A stretch of 64,000 nt of DNA from Lomentospora prolificans. Its lineage: Eukaryota > Ascomycota > Sordariomycetes > Microascales > Microascaceae. The stretch lies in NCBI GenBank assembly GCA_029532625.1, contig JARFXM010000008.1:1922001-1986000 (forward strand), read 5' to 3'. The notes under the pieces are model-generated. The model saw only the letters and a list, made by a program, of their open reading frames with translations. It did not search any database and was not told the DNA's origin. Position numbers and translations under genes: made by a program. Positions 44,511 through 56,500 of the stretch are shown here, piece after piece. Numbering within the stretch: position 1 is the stretch's first letter; every line of letters starts with the position of its first letter.

Positions 44511-46834
44511 CTAGGACTGAATCGTGTTCCTACCCGCCCGTTGCTGGCCGCCGTATCGACGATGGCCATTCCTTCGCCCGCGACGAAGGCTGCCTCCACG
44601 ATGGTTGTGATGAACCCGGCCGTTGGATTTCTCACCTTCTTCCTTGCTGGTATCTCCATTGTTAACCTCGCATCCATTTCTTCCGGCTGATGCCTGAGCA
44701 AACTTCCGATCCATTGCTTTGAGCATAGCCTCATCCCGGGCTAGCTGCTGGGGATTGACGTCTTGCCATCCAAGCTGGCATAGGATCGTGCCCAAAAGAT
44801 ACTGATATCTCAGGTGACCACTGACCATGTCGCTAGCGTTGTAGTTCTCCACGCCCGGCACGCTCGTAATTCGCTGGAGCCCTGCGATGCCAAACTCGGT
44901 GTTTGACAATCGCATCATGAAACCCAACATGTAGTCTTTCTCCGAGTAGACGTTGACGAGTCGGCCCGCAACCGCGCTCCTTAGTGTAAGCCACACATGG
45001 CTATCCGATGGAACCGGGGCTCCGAATAACACTACTGAATCGACCAAGCCCAGTGCGCGTCTTTCCGCCAGAGACATGAGGCAGGTGTAAATCGTTCGCG
45101 CGGCAAGGCTGTACCCGATTAGATTGATCGGACGATTGCCCTGGAGCTTGCGCTGGATTGTATCTGCCAGAATTATGCCTGCCTTGTCGGCTCGGACCAT
45201 TCCGACATTCCATGCGTTATCCACAATCTTGTTAATTTTCAGAAGAGGCATCGGCCAATCTTTGGCGCGGAGAAGCTCGAAACCTAGGCCCTCACAAGTT
45301 AACACCATTCTAGCCGGGGAGGTGGGGCCTCCGCTTGCGTGGCGAGCACTTACCCTTGTACGAGCGGAACTCTCGGCTTGCCGAAGCCCAGGCAGTACTT
45401 CCAATGGCTGTCTCCAGAGAGACTCCCAGATTCGAAAGTGTAGCCATTTCCCAACGGATGGCGTACGCCTCTGACTGTCGGCCAAGGAACTTCCACGACG
45501 TCGTCACATCGTTCCCCTCAGTGAGCCAACCGTTGACGACATAGGTCAGGTGCAGGCGTCGATCTTTTACCTGGACGTCCTGCGCTGCGCGGAGAACATC
45601 TGTCTGGTCACCATGTAGGGGAACGAAGCCGAAATCGGCAACGTCTTTGGCGTACGCGTCCATTGACTTCACTGAGGTCTTTGCCAGGTAAATTCCGAAC
45701 AACGCAGCGACGGGAACACCAGGCGCGGACATGGAGCCCAGCAAACTCGAGGCTGCGCCTTGCCCAAGTTGTCCAGGAGCGAAAGGCTTTCCCAGGTCGA
45801 CCATGACAAGTTGGGAGGTTGTATCTGGAGCGGAGTATGTGGCAGCCGGACGAGGGCCCTGTTTGGCTTTGCGTGCCGCCTTCAGCTCTATGAACTTCTG
45901 CATGGCGTCGTCAGGGTCGAACTCGGCGGCCATCAGGCCAAGGCCTTGAGCGACTTTGAATTCGTTCTCGTGATAAGCACTCAGGGGTAGATGGAGAGAC
46001 GACGTCAGGTGGTACAGGAGAGTACGGGAATATGCCTGGCAGTCCTCCACGGATACAAGGATCAGTATGACGGTGTGCAGGAGGCGCTTTCTGCCCCAGA
46101 GTGGTAGTTGCCAGAGCGGCGTAGGGCTCGGCCGGAATCGTTTGACCAGCTCGGGGTCAATCTCATTGAAAGGAGGGGGCCGAAGCGGGCCTAATGTTTG
46201 AAAACCAACGTTAGGAAACCCCAAATTTTGCCCTCTACCTATCGATATGCTTACCTGTGGTCTGCACAACTGTTCCGCTCTGGACTCGACCTCCCCGGAC
46301 ACCGCCCCGACCACTTCGGGACCCTCGACCTCTGCCGTTTAACCCATCGGTAACGGCTCCTCGGCCAATCTGAGTTGTCTCAGAGATCTGGAGATCCCGA
46401 ACACGCTGAAGGACTATGTTTTGCCATTTTTGGAATGCGAGAAGCAGTTCCTTCTTCAGCTCACTCAGTTGCGACGCGGGCTCCTGGTTGACTGGTTTGG
46501 CTTGACTATGATCCGCCAAAGAGCCACCATTCTTGTCGATAACACTGACACCGGGAATGCCTGCGCTCGCATTCTCGTTGATCTTGTCCAAACATTGACC
46601 ACTACTGGGCTGGACAGGGCTCACCGTCTTGGAGATGAAAAGATTAACCCATTTGCCCGGCCGTTCGCGGGGTCCGGCGCCGGCATCAGGGCCGGGATTA
46701 AACGACTCGCTGATCTCGCGGCTCATTTTGTCCGTGATACGTGCAATCAACGTGATGAGGTCATCCCTCTCGGCCACGGTCAAGATCCCCGTCATGTCGG
46801 CGATCTTGCGTGGCATGCCGTTCTTTCGCGCCAT
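44511..46834 (-). CDS. DUF726-family alpha/beta hydrolase-like protein
   Basis: Three exons, 46834-46255, 46190-45354 and 45283-44511, give about 729 residues. The donors are GTAAGC and GTAAGT, the acceptors ACATTAG and GGCCTAG, and a CCTAAC branch point lies in the first intron. The nucleophile elbow is seen in INLIGYSLAARTIYTCLMS, and GLVDSVVLFGAPVPSDSHVW follows. Upstream are LMAAEFDPDDAMQKFI, MSAPGVPVAALFGIYLA and LTYVVNGWLTEGNDVTTSWK. The usual GxSxG is GYSLA, so the last Gly is replaced. The C-terminus is rich in Arg, Gly and His. In fungi and animals this family (yeast YFL034W, human TMCO4) is poorly characterised. The gene is convergent with GatC. Confidence 0.85.
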
Positions 46835-48751
46835 GACGAACACGGTCCGATAAGCTCAATAGACCTATCATTGCTAAAGATCAGTAAACGATGTGGCTGA
46901 GAGAAGACACTGGATGGGAGAAAGAGCCCAATGGCGAGGTCAAGGTGATAGCTCGCAGATGAAACTGGATGTTGGGATATTGTGAAGCCTATGGGCTTTC
47001 ATACCTGTGCGACCGTGTTGTCCTGGATGATTATGGTCTTTGGGTAGGATCTTGCGATATTGATTATGGGTGGAGCGTGATAACAATGAGAGCCCCTAGA
47101 GGTATAGTAGGTATGTGGATTTGAGACGATCCCAGAAGGTGAAAGGAGACAGATGGGTAATAGCAGGTTAAGAAACCCTCAAATCAAGAGAAGAAGATGG
47201 TAATGCAGGAGTCAAACGCAGGGGCAATGGGAGGTGCAATCCATACTGCTGCAGAGTCCCAGTTCTCAGTTGGATGCTCTCATTTGCTTGGGTTCCTGTG
47301 TTGTGAGCAGAGAGGAAAGTTCAGGGAGAGTGCCAGTGTTTACGCGTTGGAGTGATGGCGTCGCTCCGGTTTGCTCTAGGAAAGAGAAAACTGAAGGTGC
47401 GACTTGGCTATGCTGGCCAGGTTAGAAGGAGGAAGGGACGCACGCATCGTGACAGTCTCTTAAGGAAGGGGTAAGCCTTCTCTCTACAAACAAAGATAGA
47501 GAAGGAACGCTACAGAAGGCAAGCCACTAGCTCTAGAGGGAAGTGTTGTTTGTAGGTGGATTTGAGAGCTATGTAGCCTCTCGGTCATGAGTGAAAGGCA
47601 TATTGATGCATTCTATAGAGGCTATGGATCATCAATGCTCTCCTGGCAAAGCTAGTTGGAATCACTGAAACATTGAAGAAGGGAGTTTAAGAGAATAAAC
47701 AGGTATAAACTTTCCACTGATATTGCCCAAGGTCTGCATGCACCTGGCCGACAGCCAGCCAATACGTGTGTTATTTGCTCTGTCCTGGGAGTCCTAATAG
47801 CTTCAATGTTCCTTAAAGCTATCTCCATCTCTTCAAGTATTCCTTAGCAGAGTGAACAAAGGTGCCAACCTATTGCTTGTATCAGATTCTGAGATTGTGT
47901 GTATTATCAATACGCTCAATGTATCAATATTGATATTTGATATTTGGCTTCCTTCCCTCTGCAAGGCAAAAGAGCAAGAAATCAAAGGAAAATACCTATC
48001 GATTGATTCCTCGGTTTACAACAAACCGTGTAAGTGAGCCTGTCCACTAATAAATTCGCATCCAAACATAAATATATGACCATGACATGGATCCATCTCC
48101 CCTGCGGGCCCGGCCGTCTACGGCCGACAGCAAATGTCTAGGAAGTCGTGGGACCATGACCGACCATCAATATGGCGCTGTGGAACGAGAGAACTTGGAT
48201 GCAACCGTGCCATTTTTCTGGCACCAGGCCAGGCCAGCCCAGCCCAAAGCGAGAGCTAATATTAGCGATGACGTCCGATTTATTCTCAACTCCCAGGCCC
48301 ACAACATTATGAGCCAGCCAGCCACCTGCAGGCTTATAAAGCCAACAGTGGCGTGGCGGGGCAAGAAAAGAACGGTAAACTTGCATGGAAGACTTCCCCA
48401 TGTCGTGACTACTACTAATGATATTAGCAAGGAACAAGAACAAATGGATCTCAGCCATTCCGCCTCTGAAAACTGACGACATGCCAGAAACTTGAGCCTT
48501 GAACACGCCACAAGAAATCGCCGACCCTCCCTTACCTTGAATTTCTTGAATTTCTTTGATCTTTCTTCGAGAATTGATCCCTTCTACAGCGTCAATATCC
48601 AAAAGTCTTTTTCAATCCGACCATCCTAGCCCACGTGCCTCTTCAGCGACCCCTCCTCTTTCCTCGGGACGTCGCAAAACTGCATCTTCACCGACCATCC
48701 TAGAGGCTTTCCGCCACTTTCAACAGGCAAACGCCGGCCGTTCCGAGAGCC
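46835..48751. other. Gene-poor region between DUF726 gene and YPI1
   Basis: About 1.9 kb serving as divergent promoter space. The part at 47480-48060 is AT-rich with short ATTTGATATTTGG-like repeats near 47930. No gene or RNA recognised. Confidence 0.4.
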
Positions 48752-49341
48752 ATGGCATCCCAAGGCCAACACACCCAGGCTCGCACGCCTGCCACATCGC
48801 AGAGCCAGACGATTGTCACGACCGAAACCCAAACACCTCGTCAACCAGTCCCCATCCTGCGGCTTCGCGGCGCGCATCCCGCCAGGCGGAGAGTACAATG
48901 GACCGAAGACGTCGTGGATAACGAAGGGTTAGGAAGAAAAAAGTCAAAGGGTACGTTACGCGTTCATTTCCGCATACATCTTTTTCCTGGAGCCCGTATT
49001 TACGTGCCGATGCTAACTCGCCCCTAGTCTGCTGCATCTACCATCGCCCCAAAGGCGTAGATGAATCCAGCGACGAGTCCTCTTCAGACTCCGACTCCGA
49101 CTCCGATTCTGATTCCGACGCTGCTAGGAATCGACGCAACGCCAAGGACCACGATGAGAACTGTCCCGACCATGGGGACCATGGCCATAGCCACCGCAGG
49201 AGGAGAAGCGGCAAAGATCGACAGAAGCGTCGTCCTAGTCCGAACGCCTACGAGAGGATGCCGAAGCCGCCAAAGCCAAAATCAAAGCCCGAAGATAATG
49301 GATCCGGGGGTGGCGATCCAGGGAATAAACCAAAGGCTTGA
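48752..49341 (+). CDS. YPI1: Type 1 protein phosphatase regulator Ypi1
   Basis: Two exons, 48752-48950 and 49028-49341, give about 170 residues. The intron has donor GTACGT and acceptor CCCCTAG, and the join gives GLGRKKSKVCCIYHRPKG. The segment LRLRGAHPARRRVQWTEDVV carries the RVQW motif, a form of the PP1-binding RVxF/W site. These match the inhibitor-3 (PPP1R11)/Ypi1 family. The C-terminal half is disordered, with an acidic Ser-Asp repeat and then a His- and Arg-rich tail. Ypi1 binds and regulates the PP1 catalytic subunit Glc7, with Sds22, in the nucleus. Length and layout match the fungal family. Confidence 0.93.
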
Positions 49342-49984
49342 GTTGATAACAAGAAATGAAAAAGCGTGTTCGTCTTGTGAATTGTCTGCCCTACCGGTTT
49401 CTTAAGTTTTATGGTTAGCTAGATGATAATACGATAATGAGATACCAGAGCTAAGGCGAATCTTGCAATTAATTCAAGTAGTAAGTGGGACACATAACGT
49501 GATAATCTACAGCAACCACATTGGAAGAGGTATGGCCGCCGCAACATTTCCATGTTCAATGCTAGAAGCGAAACCTGCTTTGACTCCAGCCCTGGTTCAA
49601 ATATGCGTGGAAGGCAGGCCACCACGCTCATCTAAAGGGCTCTGCGCCCCTTCCTTTTTAAATCAACAAAACTGTAGCCCGAAGCCTGAGTACATACATA
49701 CACACCATATAATACAGGAGGGCGACAGACAGCGACGGCCGCCAATCCGCCCCTCTTTTCCGTTGAAACGGCACATCGCATGTGAGAATGTGCATGTCCA
49801 CGGGTGTTACTATCCGAAAATGCCACCAAATTTCAATCATTAAGACAAACTCATTGAGTTCGACTGGGTCTTCCTGTTCCTGCTCCTGCTGCTGCTACTG
49901 TCATCGCGCACTCATGATATCCTTGTGTATCGATCCGTTTTATGTTCCAGGTACCACTAGTTAATCCACCCCACCGTGTTATGG
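49342..49984. other. Intergenic region between convergent YPI1 and DENN gene
   Basis: 3' flanks of two convergent genes, about 640 bases, with a CTGCTCCTGCTGCTGCTACTG stretch near 49881-49901. No supported gene. Confidence 0.4.
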
Positions 49985-52900
49985 CTAGTTCAGAAGAGGG
50001 CCCCCCAACATGCTAGGAACTTGCTTCCGCATGAGTCCCCTCTTCCTCTGTTCTGGCCTAGGTACACCCTGAATGCTGCGCGGCTCCTTCATGAACGAAG
50101 GATCGAGCTTGGCAGGGATTCGGCTGACAACGGTCCTATAATCGCCGTTAAACTTGGCGCTCGGCACGGGTACGGACGCCGTGCGCCATATGTGATCCGA
50201 CTTGTCGCTTAGGTAGTTCGGTGGGCTACTCCTGTTGGCGGATCTAGATGACGAGTGACCGAGGCCTGGGTTTAGCACAGAAGCTCCATGCGATGCACGA
50301 ATGACCGAGAGGCGCGATAGGCCGCTGGAGAGATTGTGACGTCCTCGGGCCTTCTTTGCTATGAGTATCTCGTCAAAGAGTTTGATGGCTGGGGTAGAGG
50401 CGGCCTGCCTCTCGCGTTCGTGAATGAATTCATTAAATGCTGTCCCGCCCTTGTTAGCGACTCTGCTGTAACCGCTTGACTTCGAGGGGCAAGGAGACAT
50501 TTACTTACCCTGCGTCTCACGCATCGTCATAGCGTACTCTTGCTGTTCATACGGCAAGCTTTTGATGAATCCATCCATATCAAAGGCGTAGAGTTGGCCA
50601 TTTTTCTTCTGCTCCTTCGTAGGCCGGCCCAAAAACTTTCTGTACGTGTACATGAGGCTCGCAAGGCAGCGAACAAAGGCAACACGAACCCTATCAGCGT
50701 GGAACGCCTTGGGGCAAACAAGACAGACAAAGCCAAGGCACCGTCCGTGGGAGTAGGCACCACAGCCGGAGCACTTGTAGATACCGTCCATCTCTGCACG
50801 CTCATCGCAGATGGAGCAGCATGCTGCGTTCTCGTCGCACCAGTCGAAGCAGTGACCTTCGACCCATGCAGTTGTTTCGGTATTTTGTACTGGCTGTACC
50901 ATCATATTGGGCATGATGGTTGAGGCTGCCAAGGTTGATTGAGCATAGGTCGAAGGGCAATAGCCTGTGCCGGCGCCGCAGCCGCCTCCATAAGATGATA
51001 CGGAGTCCACAGAGATCGCCGAGATCGACATGCTCGCTGAGTGACCGTTTAGGAAGGGCAGGCTCGGGCGGTGCAGGGGGCCGTGCCTTTCCACACCGAA
51101 CGAAGAGCTTCGACGAGATTTTTCATCAAAGTGGCCGGACCTCTTCTCTCGTAGTGTAGCAGCCATGGCAAAGCCCGAATCACTCCTGGACACCGGAGTT
51201 GAAGGCATCGGGGGAAAGTTCATGGACATGGGGGAGACCGACGACGGGGGACTAGTCCGCGTAGACCTGCTAGTTCCTGGACGGTCCGATTTGCTGCCGT
51301 CTGTTCGAGCCTGCGAGAAAGCGTTGAAGACAGGAGTTCTGACTTTTTCGTCGGTGTCCTCCTCACCGAAAGCTGCCGAATTTTGGGCAGCCCATTTTCC
51401 AAGGGTCCCTTCAGGAGGGGTGGGAGAGAAGATGGCCCCGTCCTCTACGGAAAAGGCGTCATAAGGGAAGGACTCCATCGCGTAGGGTGGGGGCCCGGTT
51501 CCGACGCCGTACCTCAACTTGGCAGGAGCTGCAACCTGTAGTAGAGACATGAGCTTCCGTCGTTGCTGCCGGGGTAGGCGAATGGGCTGCGACGTGGCAT
51601 CGATAGTATCCTTGTCGAGGTCGACGAGCACGTAGTCATCGTCGGGGAGCTCGATACGCTCATAGCGACGTTCAACGCCGACAATGTAAGGGCACGGCGC
51701 ATCGAGAGCGGATAAAAGCCGGGCAGGCAAGACGGGAATAAAGACGCTAGCCCACTTAAGAGGGTAGAGGAGGCTAGCAAGACCGTGGCATGCGAGATGT
51801 AGCATGCCTGTGTGAGAGGAAAGGAAAATGATACGAGACTCAGACATGGCGTACTCGAAGAGGGCCACGATGTTCTCGAGCGAAAGACACCTAAAGAGGG
51901 CGTAGATGTCGATGGACCTAGAGCCGGGGATTTCATTTGTGGCCTCCTGTCTCGCGTAGAGGCGCAGCTCCCTGACACCTATCTCTACCTGTGTCTTGGA
52001 TTCCAGAGGGCTGAAAGCCTCCACACAGAGGTTGACAACATACCGCTCCAAAGGCTGCCAGCGGCCGACTTTGGGGGAGCTCGGAGGAACGCGTAGGACG
52101 GCACCATCCATCATCGGCACTGTAACCGCGCGGAGCCACTCCTTCCAGAACGTCATCCTGGTCGGGTCTCTACCAAGAATACCGTACGCACGGGGTACCC
52201 AAAGACCCGATTCCCCGGTGGTCAGGCCGTCAATCTTAGAGGCGGCTCCGTGTCGGAGGGGACGCAGCATCTCTGTCATCAAGGTAATCTTCTCCTCGAC
52301 CGAGCTGATCTGATCCTCCAGCGTGTCTCGGGCGGGAGAGCCTGATGGGATCTGGGGTAGCTGGGCCAAAAGTTGAGACAAGTGCGTCCTCTCGCCTGCT
52401 AACCTCACGCCTAGGCTCGCAGCCAGCTCCCTCTCCTCGTTTGACATATGGCTCTGTCGCCACGCCTCACAACGCTGTTCCACTTCCTCAGCGACGTCCG
52501 CGGTTAGCGCAGTCCAGATAATGACGGTGATGCCATAAATCTTGGCATTGTCGTCGGATGTCATGGTAAAGCCGTGCCAGGTCGATCGGGGTCGGTCATC
52601 GGAGGAAACGATTTGGATGTCATTGGGAAAGGCGAACATGGGGACGTAGTCGGGAAACTTCCCTCTCCGGGGAAGCTCGGCTGGAGCATCGCTGGGCGGA
52701 TAACGGTCTAGGAGGACAGGTTCGAAGCGCCGCTTAAGCGGGTGCATGTCCGGGTCGGTGTTCAAAGGCTCAGGGGGCGGGATAACCGAATTGTAGTGGC
52801 TCAGTCTCTTGGTGGTTCGGATAGAGGCTAAGGAAGGATCTAAGTCAGTACGCTGACGATGCTCTTCACGCTCACGGATTGGGATCGTCAAGGGGTATGC

Positions 52901-53578
52901 GGCGGCGGCGGTGGTGATGTGTGCGAGACCTGACAGACCTGGCTTGGGAGTTATGGGTTGCTTTCGGCTGCTATTCATGTCCCTGAAGCTCATCTTCCTA
53001 CGAATGCTGCCTTTGATGCTGCCCTTGATGCTGCGTAGGGGACTTCTCCGGCCGAGACCGTCATTTTCGTCGGCCTTGATTCTCTCGGCCCGAGGGTTTA
53101 CCATGGGGGGCCTGGATTGTATTTTTGCGCCGGCAGTGAAGCTTAGGTCCTCGAGAAAATGCTCTCGTTCGGCGGCGAACTTGAAGAGTGCCTTGTCGAA
53201 ATCGAAGTCAGACATGGTCGGTCCCTCGGAGGAAGGTGTCGTAGCAGATGCAAGCTGCCCATTGTTGGTGGGACGAATAGTGGCACTACTTCTATTGCTT
53301 CGCGTGTTGCCGTCGACCTCTTCGAGGGTGTTGACTGAGAAACGCGCGTCACCCGAGAGCTTGGAGAGGCGGTTGTTGGTAGAGCTCTGGCGGGAATGGC
53401 GAGCTGTTGCCCTCGAGTTTCCGTTCAAGGGCTCATTGACCTCACTGACCTCTTCCAGCTCGTCCTCTGCGATTGTCGAGTCGACTTGCGGCGTAGGAAG
53501 CGGCGAGTCATTGTAGGATATAGACTCTACGCCGGCAATCCAGAAATAGTCGGCCAGGGGAGCAGAAGCACTCTCCAT
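49985..53578 (-). CDS. DENN-domain protein with C-terminal cysteine-rich finger, putative Rab GEF
   Basis: Two exons, 53578-50509 and 50439-49985, give about 1174 residues. The donor is GTAAGT and the acceptor GGGACAG, with a CGCTAAC branch point; the join gives MRETQAFNEFIHERER. The first 270 residues are disordered with one conserved block, DFDFDKALFKFAAEREHFLE. The upstream DENN part is near YVPMFAFPNDIQIVSSDDRP and HGFTMTSDDNAKIYGITVII. The core contains LFRCLSLENIVALFEYAMSE, RIIFLSSHTGMLHLACHGL and LLYPLKWASVFIPVLPARLL. A Cys/His-rich finger lies at about residues 908-957 (CSICDERAEMDGIYKCSGCG). DENN proteins activate Rab GTPases in vesicle traffic. The target Rab is unknown. Confidence 0.9.
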
Positions 53579-56500
53579 GGCATGGCAGCCCCGTCTCGGG
53601 GATTGAGGTTTCTATCTTTGGGGGAGGAGTGATGGTGGTGAGCGACACAGAATGGCGCAAGACAGCTGTCGCAGCTACTCGGGCTTCTTGAAATTATACG
53701 GGCCTGACAGGTGCTCAGGTATGTGTATGCGTAGGTGTCTGACACCGGGAGGCGTCCCGTGTCCTGCGTCCCGTGTCTCGGCCTCGTTTTCGTTCTCGCT
53801 GGAGCTCTAGAGGGACGGGTCCTTCGCTCGAAGATGGTAGACGCAGAAGCTACTACAAATCTAGTCAGTTAGCCAGAGTTGCTGTACATGGCAAGAGTAT
53901 AGAAGGGTGGCAAGCGACGCGGCATTGGGACTGCAGCAACGGCCTACGCGAAAGGAAGAAGAAAGATCGCGGAAAGGAGATGGGTCGGGGTCGGGTTCAC
54001 TTACTTCTGGAAGTGGGGGTAAGATATTATGTATTAATCGGGAATAGTGCACTGTTTGAGATGCTGGTGAGACGACAAGGCAGGCGCGGAAGAAAAAAAA
54101 AAAAGAATGGGAAGTCAAACAAAACACAGTAGAGAGCCACCCGAATGGTCGAGGGCTACCCAGCTGTAAAGAGAGGAACAAATATTGACTGCAAACTAGG
54201 CTGAGGAAGGGGGGAGGTAGTGGTGGACAAAGGTGAAGGAGGATGAACTTTTAGGTCTACCCTTATCAGCGCACATTTACAAAAGGGTTCAGGGAGCATG
54301 GATTCACAGTCGGGCTCAACCAGGCCTGGCGGTATGAGATCCCCAAGGAACTTAGTCGATCTTTTTAGCTGCAGGTAAAATCAGGGTTTTGGCATGATTG
54401 GGCGTCGACATCCACAGTGGGCCCGCCCGTAGGAGGGAGGACGCTCACTGTTGGAGATCCAGATGGAAGCCGAAGCCTGGCTGGCAGTCGCCTGGCCAGT
54501 ACGAAGGCCAGCAGTAGTAACAAGAATGAATTGATACGAAAAGACGGGTATTATTAATAGTGAATACAACCAACACATGAAGCGTGTCCGGGATGTAGTA
54601 TTTGGTGTGCTGGCACCCACCACCTCTGCTCGGCCTAGGGTAGCACGAGGGTGACGCGGGGGTAGGGGCAGGAGTTGATGGGGCCAAGCACAGCCGATCC
54701 CACCATCACCACCAACACCAATCCGAATTGCTCGTTGAGGGGCAGCGACTGCATCGAGTCTGTGGTACTCTCCTCTGTCGAACGTGCCCAACCTGTGTTT
54801 CTCCGCTGTTCTAAAACGGATTGATCCTAGCTTCAAATCCTCGGATGAAGCATTCGAGGAGTGCTCTGCTATTAGAAACATATCATCCATGGATGGATCC
54901 AGTTCAACGAAGTACCTCGGCCCTTGCCCTTTTAGCTCCCTCACGTTTGCGTTTCGAAGGCTACTGGCATTTCAGGTTCGACCTCACACGGACCCAGAAC
55001 AAGCACCAGCCGTCATCCGCATGGCTTGGTGGGGTTACTTGTTTCGACCTAACTGGGAGGCTAGAAGTGAGCGGCAGATAGGAGTCGAGGCGGACTGTAC
55101 AAGTAGGTGCAGCACAGGGACACGGGCTCGAGAAAAAAAACTCGATAGACAGCGGCAGAAGCCCTCAGTCAATGGTTGGGCATCTGCGCCGGTCAAGCCT
55201 AGTTGTGGCCCTGAATGAAAGCTTCAACTTTAGCTAACACCGGGCATCCGGCACTGGCCCTCACCCCCTTGAATTGAAATCTATGAGCTTTAATCTATCG
55301 GGATAAAAAAGTGAAAGATGCGAAATGAAGGATAAGGGCCCGTCTTTGGAGGAGAAAGCGAAAGCGCTTGGTTCACCCGCAGGTCAGCCAACGAGAGCGA
55401 AGACGCGCGAAGGAATCGTCTCGAAGCATGGGTCTGGTGTAAGTTGCCGTCCGTTTCTCTCACCCCGTGTCTATTACCAAGCCGCCCGAAGGCATGGCCA
55501 GCACCGAGCTAAGCAGGTTGATATTGGACCTGCATCCCGGATTGTGTTAGCCGCATGGTGCTAATACAACGTACATGCCGTTGCCCAGGTTGTCAATAAC
55601 CACTGGGCTGCACAGTCCGGCCCCCAGTGTCAAAGTGGCGACGACGGGAGGGAAAGAGGAAAAAAGTACAGAGGAAAGAACTTTGTAGAACGCGAGTCTT
55701 TAGCGAACGGGATTTCGGCGAGGGGGAGGCTAATTTGCAGTGGTCCTGCAGCCGAACCTAAATGTTAACGAGAGATGCTCCCAAAACCGGCCCGCTTTTC
55801 ACTCATCGAGGAGGGCGGCCAATTTATCTGTGCACTACGGAGTAGGAACGGGTGCCGCCAGCCTGGTTTTAACCTCGACTAGGGGCAATCCTCCAAAAAC
55901 AGAATTCTCCTGGTGGCTATGTATCATTGTCCTCTATCCGCCCAGGAAAACGTAACGCGGATAGAACTGGGGAGGGGGGGTTGTCTTCTACGATTAGCAT
56001 CCTGCTTCGACGACGACGACGTGGAGCGAAGGCGTTGGTTACCCTTCTAGTGTTATTCCCAAGGGTCAGCCCATCTGCTCCTGGCGCCATGCTAGACGTC
56101 GGTCTTCATTTTAGGTAGGCGAGTGATGGAAGCTAGATCGTGACTTGTCAGCACTCATCGACAGCTCACGAGATATCTGGGGTTTTTTCTATTTTTTATT
56201 TTTTTTCCTCCTTCTTCTTTGCAATCAAAAGGAGACCCTGATCACCACCCCTGTAGTCGTACCCACGGGCTGCGACAGACCATCCGGGGGACCCTGGAAG
56301 AAATGGGATGGGAGGGACCATCTCTTCTCGTACAATGATGGAGGGTATCAGCTAGCGGAACGGTTCCATTGAGCAAAGAGGAAAGGCGGGCGTCGATCAT
56401 GGTTAAATCACTCACGGGTCAATGGGTTGGCACTCTTCATCCCCGCCTGTCGTCGATTCATTCGCATATCTCGATGTCTCATCGTCTGCCTCTCGTCCTC

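Noticed and set aside
54381..54944. 187-codon minus-strand frame
   Set aside because: The first 60 codons look fairly protein-like, but no family is recognised and the rest is low quality.
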